Source: Halieaceae bacterium (GTDB lineage: Bacteria > Pseudomonadota > Gammaproteobacteria > Pseudomonadales > Halieaceae). From it: 43,856 bases of DNA. Made by a program: the position numbers and the translations under genes. A model generated the notes under the pieces. It saw nothing but the letters and a program-made list of their open reading frames with translations. It searched no databases and was not told the origin of the DNA. The number at the start of each line of letters is the position of its first letter. The stretch's first letter is position 1. The stretch is from positions 1 to 43,856 of the forward strand of contig VMDB01000041.1 in assembly GCA_008081075.1 (NCBI GenBank), given 5' to 3'. Shown here piece by piece: positions 21,348 through 29,238 of this stretch.

Positions 21348-22604
21348 TCAGTCGGGGCGATAACCCGGCTTGGTCATGGTGATTTGGTAGGTCCCGATAA
21401 TGCGCTCCCGAAAGCCTCCTTCGCAATAGCTCAGGTAGTAGCGCCACATGCGGATAAAGCGCTCGTCAAAGCCCATCGCTTTGACTTGATCGAGTTTATC
21501 GAGAAAGCAGTGATGCCACACTTTGAGCGTGTCAGCGTAGTCGCGCCCAATATCGCGGAGGTGACTCATTTGCATATCGGTAACGCGGGACAGCGCGTCA
21601 CTGATGACGGTGAGCGAGGGCAGGCAGCCGCCCGGGAAAATATAGCGCTTGATGAAATCGACTGAGTCTCGAGCCTGCTCGTAGCGTTGCTCGGTAATCG
21701 TAATCGCCTGAATCACTGCCTTGCCATGGGGCTTGAGCAGATGACTGATTTTTTCGAAGTAGGTGTCGTAAAACTGATGCCCCACTGCCTCTATCATCTC
21801 GATCGAAACCAGCTTGTCGTATTGCCCCTTGAGATCCCGGTAGTCATCGAATAACACCGTAATCTGGCTATCCAGGCCTTTGCGCGCTACCGCCTCAACG
21901 GTGTAGTCATATTGCTCCCGCGAGATGGTGGTGGTGGTGACCCGACATCCGTACTGCTCTGCCGCGAAGATGGCCATACCACCCCAACCCGTGCCTATTT
22001 CGACAAGATGGTCCTCGGCTTTGAGCTCTAGATCTTCACAGATCAGCCGCAACTTGTGCTGAGAAGCTTCGGCCAGATCGCTATCGGGAGAGGGAAATAC
22101 CGCGGAGGAGTACATCATGCTGGGATCGAGAAACAGCGAAAAGAAATCATTCCCCAAATCGTAGTGCGCCGAGATATTTTCCCGCGATCGGGAGGAGGTA
22201 TTGCGGCGGGCCCAGTGGCTGACTTTTAGGGCGAGCCTGGCCAGCGGGTTCTGCTTATCTGACAGGGCTTCCAGCATCGCCATGTTGGCGCTGAAAGCGC
22301 GGGTGACCGCGGTGAGATCCGGGCTGCTCCACATGCCCTCAATAAAGGTTTCGCCAGCGGCGATACTGCCGCCGGTCAGGATGCGCCGATACAGATCAGT
22401 GTCATGAACATGTACCTCTGCGTGGGGCGCAGAGACATCGGTCACCGAACCAAAGACCTTGGTTTCGTTTCCCTCCCTGAGCGTGAGTGACCCCACTTGC
22501 AATTTGCCCAGTACTTTCCACATAAACGACTTTGCCAGGCCGCCGTTTTTTTCGGGAAAAAGCAGCGGTAACTTCGCGATATTTTTGACACTGTATTCGC
22601 TCAT
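21348..22604 (-). CDS. Cyclopropane-fatty-acyl-phospholipid synthase family SAM-dependent methyltransferase
   Basis: ISAHYDLGNDFFSLFLDPSMMYSSAVF, LVEIGTGWGGMAIFAAEQYGCRVTTTTISREQ, KRYIFPGGCLPS. Start taken at MSEYSVKN (22604), not the ORF track start 22754. Confidence 0.92.
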   Translation of the reverse strand: MSEYSVKNIAKLPLLFPEKNGGLAKSFMWKVLGKLQVGSLTLREGNETKVFGSVTDVSAPHAEVHVHDTDLYRRILTGGSIAAGETFIEGMWSSPDLTAVTRAFSANMAMLEALSDKQNPLARLALKVSHWARRNTSSRSRENISAHYDLGNDFFSLFLDPSMMYSSAVFPSPDSDLAEASQHKLRLICEDLELKAEDHLVEIGTGWGGMAIFAAEQYGCRVTTTTISREQYDYTVEAVARKGLDSQITVLFDDYRDLKGQYDKLVSIEMIEAVGHQFYDTYFEKISHLLKPHGKAVIQAITITEQRYEQARDSVDFIKRYIFPGGCLPSLTVISDALSRVTDMQMSHLRDIGRDYADTLKVWHHCFLDKLDQVKAMGFDERFIRMWRYYLSYCEGGFRERIIGTYQITMTKPGYRPD

Positions 22605-22645
22605 GGGGCACCTCTTAATGGTGGCTCGTGGATTCCTCGAGTACG

Positions 22646-23392
22646 TTAATGCGATCGCTTCGGATGAGCATGCAGGCTGACGCCTTTGAGAAACAGGCGC
22701 AAGGCCTCCCAGTAAATACCCACCACTACCTTCAGCGTCATCAGCGGGTAGCACAGTATGGTGCGCACCGCTGAACGTGCCGTGAGGGGTTCGGCAGAGA
22801 GCGATAAGACCGCATCGAAGATTCTTTCGTTATCCTGAAAGAGCGCGATCTGAATCGCCAATGAGTCGTCGGGGCTGTCGCTGTACCAACGATAGGTCAT
22901 GTTCATGGGGTTGAATGGCGAGACATGCAGCGCTTTGTCAAACTCTGTGACCAGCGGGCCCGCATTGGCAGGCGCTTCGAGGACGTAACTATGCCGTTCA
23001 CCCCAAGGGGTATTGGTCACCTCGGCAACCACGTATCGCAACCGCCCCCCGGGCTTGTCGTAGCAGTAATAAACTGCGATGGGGTTGTTCTGGTATCCAA
23101 AGTAGCGCCAGTTTGCCAGCAAATAAATGGGGCCTTCGTGGCGCTCGCCGGTTTCCTCATAAATTCTCTGCCGAACAGCGTCCGCCAACGGCATCGTTTC
23201 AGGACCTAAAAAATCTCTCCTGAGAAAGCGCGCAGGTGCCCAGCGGCGAGCGGACCACATTGGTAGCCGCTCGGTCAGTTCTGATAGCGTTTCCAGCTCT
23301 ACGAAGGGCATGAACACTTTGTAGGTAAAGGCGTGTTGTTTTGGTGTGTATCGGGCGTGCCGCAGCGTTCCCGAGTACAGTCTGGCGGTCAT
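22646..23392 (-). CDS. DUF1365 domain-containing protein
   Basis: YSGTLRHARYTPKQHAFTYKVFMPFVELETL...YLLANWRYFGYQNNPIAVYYCYD...HVSPFNPMNMTYRW. Start MTARLYSG at 23392 overlaps the upstream stop by 4 nt. Confidence 0.9.
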   Translation of the reverse strand: MTARLYSGTLRHARYTPKQHAFTYKVFMPFVELETLSELTERLPMWSARRWAPARFLRRDFLGPETMPLADAVRQRIYEETGERHEGPIYLLANWRYFGYQNNPIAVYYCYDKPGGRLRYVVAEVTNTPWGERHSYVLEAPANAGPLVTEFDKALHVSPFNPMNMTYRWYSDSPDDSLAIQIALFQDNERIFDAVLSLSAEPLTARSAVRTILCYPLMTLKVVVGIYWEALRLFLKGVSLHAHPKRSH

Positions 23393-24654
23393 GCTGCCAT
23401 CTGGCGCGCGGCACAGAGACTCTCGGCAACCCTGAGTCCGCTGCTCAATCCGTCTTCGTGAAACCCGTTCTGCCAGTATGCGCCGCAAAACCATGTTCCG
23501 TTTTGTCCGTTGATATCCGCCCAGCGCTGCTGCGCCTGCATACCTGCCAGTGTGAATTGGGGATGCGCGTAATTAAAGCGCCCCAAAATCCGGTGAGGAT
23601 TGATTGAAGCCGTGTCGTTGAGTGTCACACAAAACGTCTCAGGAGCATCGAGCCCCTGCAAAATGTTCATGTTGTATGTGACCGTGGCACGGCCATTACC
23701 GGGTTTTAACCGATAATTCCAGCTCGACCATGCCCGTTGGATCTTGGGCAGTAATCGCGTGTCGGTGTGCAGGATGACTTCGTTGTCACGATAGGGCAGT
23801 GCGCCCAGTACGGATCGCTCAGCGTCGGTAGCATCCCCCAACAGGGTTAGCGCATCGTTGGAGTGGGTGGCAACGACCACTTCATCGAATTCGCGCACCA
23901 GTCCATTGGTGAAATGAACGGTGACGGGCCGCCCCGGCGGCCGCAAGATTTTGGCGACCGGCATACGCGTACGAATGTGGTCGGCAAATCGCTGGGTTAA
24001 CGGCGTCAGATACTCCCGGCTTCCGCCTTCCACGACCCGCCACTGGGGCCGATTTGTTAGCGAGAGCAAGCCATGATTGCGGAAGAAACGAATAAAAAAC
24101 TCAACGGGGAAGTCTTGTGCATCCTCGAAATCTGCTGACCAAATTGCCGAGGTCATGGCAAGCAAGTAGCTGCGACTGAAATGCGCACTGAAACCATGAC
24201 GGGACAAATATTCCCCCAGGGTTTGGTCCTGGGGTAGCCGCCCACTGTCCAGATCCGCAATTGCCAGCTTATTAAAACGGAGGATTTCCCGGATCATGCC
24301 GAGAAAACTGGGTGATAACAGATTACCGCGCTGCGCGAACAGTGTGTTCAGATTGTTGCCTGCGTACTCCAGTCCTGACGCCTCGTCACAGACCGAGAAT
24401 CCCATGGAGGTCTCTTTACTCGCGACCCCCAGCTCCTTGAACAATTGGATCAAGTTGGGGTAGTTCCGGTCGTTGTAGACGATAAAACCCGTGTCGATGG
24501 AAAAGCGACGGGTGCCCACTTGAACGTCATAGGTAGCCGTGTGGCCCCCGATCCGATCTCGGGCCTCAAAAATTTCGACGCGGTGGCCTCTTTGGACCAG
24601 CCGGTAAGCGCATCCCAGCCCGGAGATGCCCGCTCCTATGACTGCAATGTTCAC
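23389..24654 (-). CDS. FAD-dependent amine-oxidase-like oxidoreductase
   Basis: MNIAVIGAGISGLGCAYRLVQRGHRVEIFEARDRIGGHTATYDV (Rossmann dinucleotide fold) and DTGFIVYNDRNYPNLIQLFKELGV. Confidence 0.93.
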   Translation of the reverse strand: MNIAVIGAGISGLGCAYRLVQRGHRVEIFEARDRIGGHTATYDVQVGTRRFSIDTGFIVYNDRNYPNLIQLFKELGVASKETSMGFSVCDEASGLEYAGNNLNTLFAQRGNLLSPSFLGMIREILRFNKLAIADLDSGRLPQDQTLGEYLSRHGFSAHFSRSYLLAMTSAIWSADFEDAQDFPVEFFIRFFRNHGLLSLTNRPQWRVVEGGSREYLTPLTQRFADHIRTRMPVAKILRPPGRPVTVHFTNGLVREFDEVVVATHSNDALTLLGDATDAERSVLGALPYRDNEVILHTDTRLLPKIQRAWSSWNYRLKPGNGRATVTYNMNILQGLDAPETFCVTLNDTASINPHRILGRFNYAHPQFTLAGMQAQQRWADINGQNGTWFCGAYWQNGFHEDGLSSGLRVAESLCAARQMAA

Positions 24655-24698
24655 TGCCGGTAGACCTCCGGTCCCCAGACAAAAGCAAGGTTATTGCT

Positions 24699-24726
24699 GT
24701 TACGGGCGCTAAGGGAGCGCGGATCA
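24699..24726 (-). promoter_or_regulatory. Candidate ECF11 (RpoE/ChrR-type) promoter for the FAD-DUF1365-cfa genes
   Basis: Reverse strand TGATCC-N16-CGTAAC, about 45 bp upstream of the ATG at 24654. Confidence 0.6.
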
Positions 24727-24828
24727 GCGGTTAGCGACGTCAATTCATGGGCGAAATCTCTGGGATCACGAGGTGTTAAGCCGGTCCTGCAATGTGTATG
24801 CTACCGCTCCGGATCCAAGGTTTTTTCA

Positions 24829-25449
24829 ATGATGGAAAAAACAGACCCTGGCACCTCACCCGTCGCCAACGGCAGTGGAAAGTGGAACGCGCCGACCGGT
24901 CGTAGAACGGACGAGTGGAGTGAAGCGTTGGTACTGATTGGCAACAGTCAGGATAGGGGTGCATTTACCCGGTTTTTTCGGCATTTTGCGCCGTTGATCA
25001 AAGCATTTGCCCTGTCAGGTTCTAGCCTTTCCGCGACCCATGCTGACGAACTGGTGCAGGAGGTCATGCTCAAGGTGTGGCAAAAAGCGGGCGGGTTCAA
25101 TCCAGAGAAAGCAGCGGCTTCCACCTGGGTCTATACCATTGCACGGAACTGCCGTACCGATATGTTTCGGCGTCTGCAGAAATTTGATACCCCCCTCGCA
25201 TCTGACGATTTCGAGCTCGAAAGCGAAGAAGAGGAGTCATTCGTTGTGCTGCACACCCGGCGTGGCAGCGAGCGAGTGCGAGAGTTGATGGGTGATCTAC
25301 CCCCGGATCAAGCGCAAATTCTCGGCAAGGTTTATATGGAGGGCAAATCCCACTCCGAGGCGGCTGCCGAGCTCGATTTGCCTCTGGGAACGGTCAAATC
25401 CCGGGTTCGCCTGGCAATCCAGAAGCTGCAGGGCTTAATGGAGGCGTAA
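24829..25449 (+). CDS. ECF sigma-70 family factor (RpoE / ECF11-like)
   Basis: Sigma region 2 (HADELVQEVMLKVWQKAGGFNPEKAAASTWVYTIARNCRTDMFRR) and region 4 (GKSHSEAAAELDLPLGTVKSRVRLAIQKL); followed by ChrR. ORF opens at 24694 on a non-ATG codon; ATG at 24829 preferred. Confidence 0.92.
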   Translation: MMEKTDPGTSPVANGSGKWNAPTGRRTDEWSEALVLIGNSQDRGAFTRFFRHFAPLIKAFALSGSSLSATHADELVQEVMLKVWQKAGGFNPEKAAASTWVYTIARNCRTDMFRRLQKFDTPLASDDFELESEEEESFVVLHTRRGSERVRELMGDLPPDQAQILGKVYMEGKSHSEAAAELDLPLGTVKSRVRLAIQKLQGLMEA

Positions 25450-25565
25450 GCAAGATGGCGTCGGGGGTCCAGAATGTCACAGTTTTTACGTCACAGCGGA
25501 GTAAACCGTTTGCGTCCCGGTGTCGTAATCAGATCGTAAAGTTAATCGGTTTGGAATAGTCAGTC

Positions 25566-26219
25566 ATGGTGCGCCATCACCCCTCTACAGATTTTTTAAC
25601 TGAGCACGCGGCAGGGGTGTTGCCCGTTGCACAATCCGCCTGCGTTGCTGCCCATCTCAGCTATTGTCAGCGCTGTCGGCACCTGACCGAGCGGTTAGAG
25701 GACGTTGGCGGCTCTCATTTTGAGCAGCTGGATCCCGTACCGGTAGGGGATTCTGTACTGGATAGAGTGCTGGCGCGTCTGGAAGACCCAGAGCCATTGC
25801 GTTACGCCCGTAGCGAGGCCTCGGACACGCAACTGCCCGGCTTGCTCGATCGGCTGATCAACGGCGATTACGCTGACTTGGTGTGGAAGCGCGTGACCCA
25901 GTCGCTCAGCATCAGCTATTTGAAAACCGGTGACCCGCAGCATGAGTTTGCGCTATATCGCATTGCTGCAGGTGGCCGTATTCCTGAACACACTCATGGG
26001 GGCAGCGAGATGACGCTGGTTCTGCAGGGTGGTTTTGCCGATGAGAGCGGTGAATATCACCCGGGTGATTTTTTGGTTCGGGAGGGGTGGGACAAGCACA
26101 CCCCGGTCGCGTTGGAAGGCGAAGAATGCATTTGTCTCGCGGTGCTCGATGCGCCTTTGCGCTTTACGCGCTTGCGACACCGCTGGCTCAACCCGCTTCT
26201 GAAACTCCGCGCGGGCTGA
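25566..26219 (+). CDS. chrR: ChrR-family anti-sigma factor (zinc-binding ASD plus C-terminal cupin)
   Basis: MVRHHPSTDFLTEHAAGVLPVAQSACVAAHLSYCQRC (HxxxCxxC zinc motif) and cupin HTHGGSEMTLVLQGGFADESGEYHPGDFL. Confidence 0.93.
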   Translation: MVRHHPSTDFLTEHAAGVLPVAQSACVAAHLSYCQRCRHLTERLEDVGGSHFEQLDPVPVGDSVLDRVLARLEDPEPLRYARSEASDTQLPGLLDRLINGDYADLVWKRVTQSLSISYLKTGDPQHEFALYRIAAGGRIPEHTHGGSEMTLVLQGGFADESGEYHPGDFLVREGWDKHTPVALEGEECICLAVLDAPLRFTRLRHRWLNPLLKLRAG

Positions 26220-26353
26220 TTCTTTCACCGACTCGTCCCCAGTGGTGCTGAGGGATGCCGCTTCTGCCAAGCGACACTCCGCTGCCATCAGCCGACTGGA
26301 TTTCTAACAAAAACCGGGATCACGGTGGTCCCAAAAATCAGGCGAACTTCACT

Positions 26354-27496
26354 ATGCAATTAGTCATACCCTGTGAAACCCAGCCGGGAGAGAATCGCGT
26401 CTCCGCGACTCCTGAAACGGTTAAAAAGTTGGTGCGGCTCGGCGCGGATGTGGTCATCGAAGCAGGTGCTGGCGTTGGAGCCGGTATCAGCGACGCAGAC
26501 TACGAAGCTGCCGGTGCGAGCATCGGTTCGGATCGAGCGGCTTTGTTGGCGGGCGCCGACATGGTGCTCAGGCTGCGCAAGCCGGAGATTGACGAGATCA
26601 GTCAGCTCAAAGCCGGCTGTATTCATGTTTCCTATCTGGACCCTTTTAACGAGAAAGACCTGATCAAGGCGTTTGCGAGCCAGAACGTGACCGCGGTGAG
26701 CATGGAGATGATCCCACGCTCCACGCGGAGTCAAAAAATGGACGCGCTGAGCTCTCAGGCCAACCTTGCCGGTTATGTGGCGGTGATGCTCGCGGCGCAG
26801 TACATGCCTAGGATTATGCCAATGATGATGACCCCCGCGGGGACCTTAAAGCCAGCCAAGGTATTCATCATTGGTGCCGGGGTAGCGGGCTTACAGGCCA
26901 TTGCCACCGCCAAGCGACTCGGCGCTCGGGTGACAGCCTTTGATACCCGCCCAGTGGTGGCAGAACAAGTACAGTCCCTCGGTGCCAAGTTCCTCGAGAT
27001 AGATCTGGGAGACACCGGGCAGACGCAGGACGGCTACGCAAAAGAACTGACGCCGGAGCAGGTAGAGCTACAAAGGCAGGCGCAGAAAGCCGTGATCGCC
27101 GAATCCGATGTGGTCATTACTACCGCTCAGGTGTTTGGTCGGAAGCCGCCCGTGTTGGTTACCGCTGACATGGTGGCAGGCATGGCGCCGGGCTCAGTGA
27201 TTGTTGATATGGCGGCCGAGACCGGCGGTAACGTCGAGGGTTCGGTCCCCGATCAGGTGGTTGATGTCAATGGCGTGACTATCGTCGGTACCGCAAACCT
27301 GGCCAATCTGGCGCCACGGGATGCAACCCAGATGTACGCAAGCAACATGTTTAATCTGGTGGAAGATACTTGGGACGAGGAGGGCAAGCAGTTTGTGCTG
27401 GACCTCGAGAACGACATTCTTCCGGGATGTGTCATTACCCACGGCGGTGCTGTGGTGCACCCCACCATCAAAGACATCATCGAGGGAGGCAACTGA
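26354..27496 (+). CDS. pntAA: NAD(P) transhydrogenase subunit alpha part 1
   Basis: MQLVIPCETQPGENRVSATPETVKKLVRLGADVVIEAGAG..., VFIIGAGVAGLQAIATAKRLGARVTAFD. ORF track opens at 26255; start at 26354. Confidence 0.95.
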   Translation: MQLVIPCETQPGENRVSATPETVKKLVRLGADVVIEAGAGVGAGISDADYEAAGASIGSDRAALLAGADMVLRLRKPEIDEISQLKAGCIHVSYLDPFNEKDLIKAFASQNVTAVSMEMIPRSTRSQKMDALSSQANLAGYVAVMLAAQYMPRIMPMMMTPAGTLKPAKVFIIGAGVAGLQAIATAKRLGARVTAFDTRPVVAEQVQSLGAKFLEIDLGDTGQTQDGYAKELTPEQVELQRQAQKAVIAESDVVITTAQVFGRKPPVLVTADMVAGMAPGSVIVDMAAETGGNVEGSVPDQVVDVNGVTIVGTANLANLAPRDATQMYASNMFNLVEDTWDEEGKQFVLDLENDILPGCVITHGGAVVHPTIKDIIEGGN

Positions 27497-27497
27497 T

Positions 27498-27782
27498 ATG
27501 TCCGGTGCAGAGTATTTGCTGTTTATCCTGATGCTGTCGATCTTCCTCGGCTTTGAGCTCATCAACAAAGTGCCCGCTACCTTGCACACCCCCCTGATGT
27601 CCGGCGCTAACGCGATTTCCGGTATCACTGTGGTGGGCGCGGTGGCACTGGCGGGAACGGGTAGCGAGAATATGGCCATGTGGCTGGGTGTCGGTGCCGT
27701 GACCCTGGCCAGCATCAACGTAGTGGGTGGTTACATGGTGACCGACCGCATGCTTGGCTTCTTCAAGAAGAAGGAGGACTGA
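27498..27782 (+). CDS. pntAB: NAD(P) transhydrogenase subunit alpha part 2
   Basis: MSGAEYLLFILMLSIFLGFELINKVPATLHTPLMSGANAISGITVVGA; internal start in the longer ORF. Confidence 0.94.
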   Translation: MSGAEYLLFILMLSIFLGFELINKVPATLHTPLMSGANAISGITVVGAVALAGTGSENMAMWLGVGAVTLASINVVGGYMVTDRMLGFFKKKED

Positions 27783-27784
27783 TC

Positions 27785-29143
27785 ATGACGACTGCATTGA
27801 TGACACAACTGGGTTACGTCATATCAGCGGGCCTGTTTATTTTTGGCCTGAAAATGCTGGGGTCCCCCGCGACCGCGCGGCGCGGCAACATGGTGTCGGC
27901 CATCGGTATGCTGGTCGCCATCATCGCGGCCCTGCTCGACCAGGGCATTGTGGATTTCACCTGGATCGCCGCTGGTATGGTGGTAGGGGGCGCGGTCGGT
28001 GCCATCGCGGCTCGAGCGGTGGCCATGACCTCGATGCCCGAAATGGTGGCATTGTTCAATGGCCTCGGCGGTGCTGCCTCACTGCTGGTGGGTTGGGCGG
28101 CGTTGTCCCCTGACGCCGGCGTTTTCACGCTGGTCACTATCGTGCTTTCGATCTTGATCGGTGGCGTGACCCTGACGGGTTCTTTGGTGGCTTACGGCAA
28201 ACTATCCGAGACGATTGGTAGCGGCGCGATTACCTTCTCCGGCCAGCAGATCGTAAATTCGCTGGTTGTGCTCGGCATTCTGGGTGGTGCAGCGATGTTC
28301 TGCATGAACCCCACAGACCCCAACTGGCTCTACATGGTGATCGGTCTGGCGCTCCTTTTCGGCATTATGGCGGTCATCCCGATCGGCGGCGCCGATATGC
28401 CAGTGGTGATTTCGTTGTTGAACTCCTATTCGGGGTTAGCGGCCTGTGCCGCGGGTTTTGCCATCAACAACAACGCGCTGATCGTGGCAGGCTCGCTGGT
28501 AGGTGCTTCGGGCATTATTTTGACCCAGATCATGTGCAAGGCGATGAACCGCTCGCTGTCTAATGTGTTGTTCTCCGGCTTTGCCAGCGTGTCCAGTGAA
28601 GAGACCGTGGTGGAAGGCGAGATCAAGCCAATCTCGGTCGAAGACGCCTATTACGTGCTCGAGGCGGCAACCAACGTCGCGATCATTCCCGGATACGGTA
28701 TGGCGGTGGCGCAAGCCCAGCACGTGGTCAAGGAGTTGACAGAGCTTTTGGAGAACAACGGCTGTGAAGTGAACTTCGGTATCCACCCGGTGGCGGGTCG
28801 TATGCCGGGTCACATGAATGTGCTGCTGGCCGAAGCCGACGTGCCCTACGATCAGCTGCTGGAGATGGATGAGATCAATCCCCGTATGGAGATGGTCGAT
28901 GTGGCGATAGTGATCGGCGCGAATGACGTGGTGAACCCCGCAGCGCGTGAGGTAGAGTCTTCGCCGATCTACGGTATGCCTGTGATTAACGTGGCAGATG
29001 CGCGTACCGTATTTGTGCTGAAGCGATCAATGGCGTCGGGTTTTGCCGGTATCGAGAATCCGCTGTTCTACAAGGACAACACCCGCATGCTTTTTGGCGA
29101 TGCCAAGGAGAGCATTGGCGGCCTGATTCGCGAGTTCAGCTAA
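27785..29143 (+). CDS. pntB: NAD(P) transhydrogenase subunit beta
   Basis: MTTALMTQLGYVISAGLFIFGLKMLGSPATARRGN...GYGMAVAQAQHVVKELTELL...HPVAGRMPGHMNVLLAEADVPYD. Confidence 0.96.
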   Translation: MTTALMTQLGYVISAGLFIFGLKMLGSPATARRGNMVSAIGMLVAIIAALLDQGIVDFTWIAAGMVVGGAVGAIAARAVAMTSMPEMVALFNGLGGAASLLVGWAALSPDAGVFTLVTIVLSILIGGVTLTGSLVAYGKLSETIGSGAITFSGQQIVNSLVVLGILGGAAMFCMNPTDPNWLYMVIGLALLFGIMAVIPIGGADMPVVISLLNSYSGLAACAAGFAINNNALIVAGSLVGASGIILTQIMCKAMNRSLSNVLFSGFASVSSEETVVEGEIKPISVEDAYYVLEAATNVAIIPGYGMAVAQAQHVVKELTELLENNGCEVNFGIHPVAGRMPGHMNVLLAEADVPYDQLLEMDEINPRMEMVDVAIVIGANDVVNPAAREVESSPIYGMPVINVADARTVFVLKRSMASGFAGIENPLFYKDNTRMLFGDAKESIGGLIREFS

Positions 29144-29156
29144 GCGCGCAATACAT

Positions 29157-29184
29157 AAAAAACCCCGCTTCTGCGGGGTTTTTT
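29157..29184. terminator. Bidirectional Rho-independent terminator between pntB and the ABC exporter gene
   Basis: AAAAAA-CCCCGC-TTCT-GCGGGG-TTTTTT. Confidence 0.93.
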
Positions 29185-29238
29185 ATGCCCGGGAGTTTTA
29201 TTCGAAATGGCGCAGAAAGGGGCGTGGACCGATACGAC

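Noticed and set aside
24763-24768. Second TGATCC (minus strand) in the sigma/FAD spacer
   Set aside because: The sequence 16 nt downstream is GAATTG, not a CGTA-type -10, so only the 24699-24726 element was kept.
26312-26328. Imperfect dyad GGGATCACGGTGGTCCC upstream of pntAA
   Set aside because: Short, imperfect and not followed by a T-tract; insufficient for a terminator or operator call.
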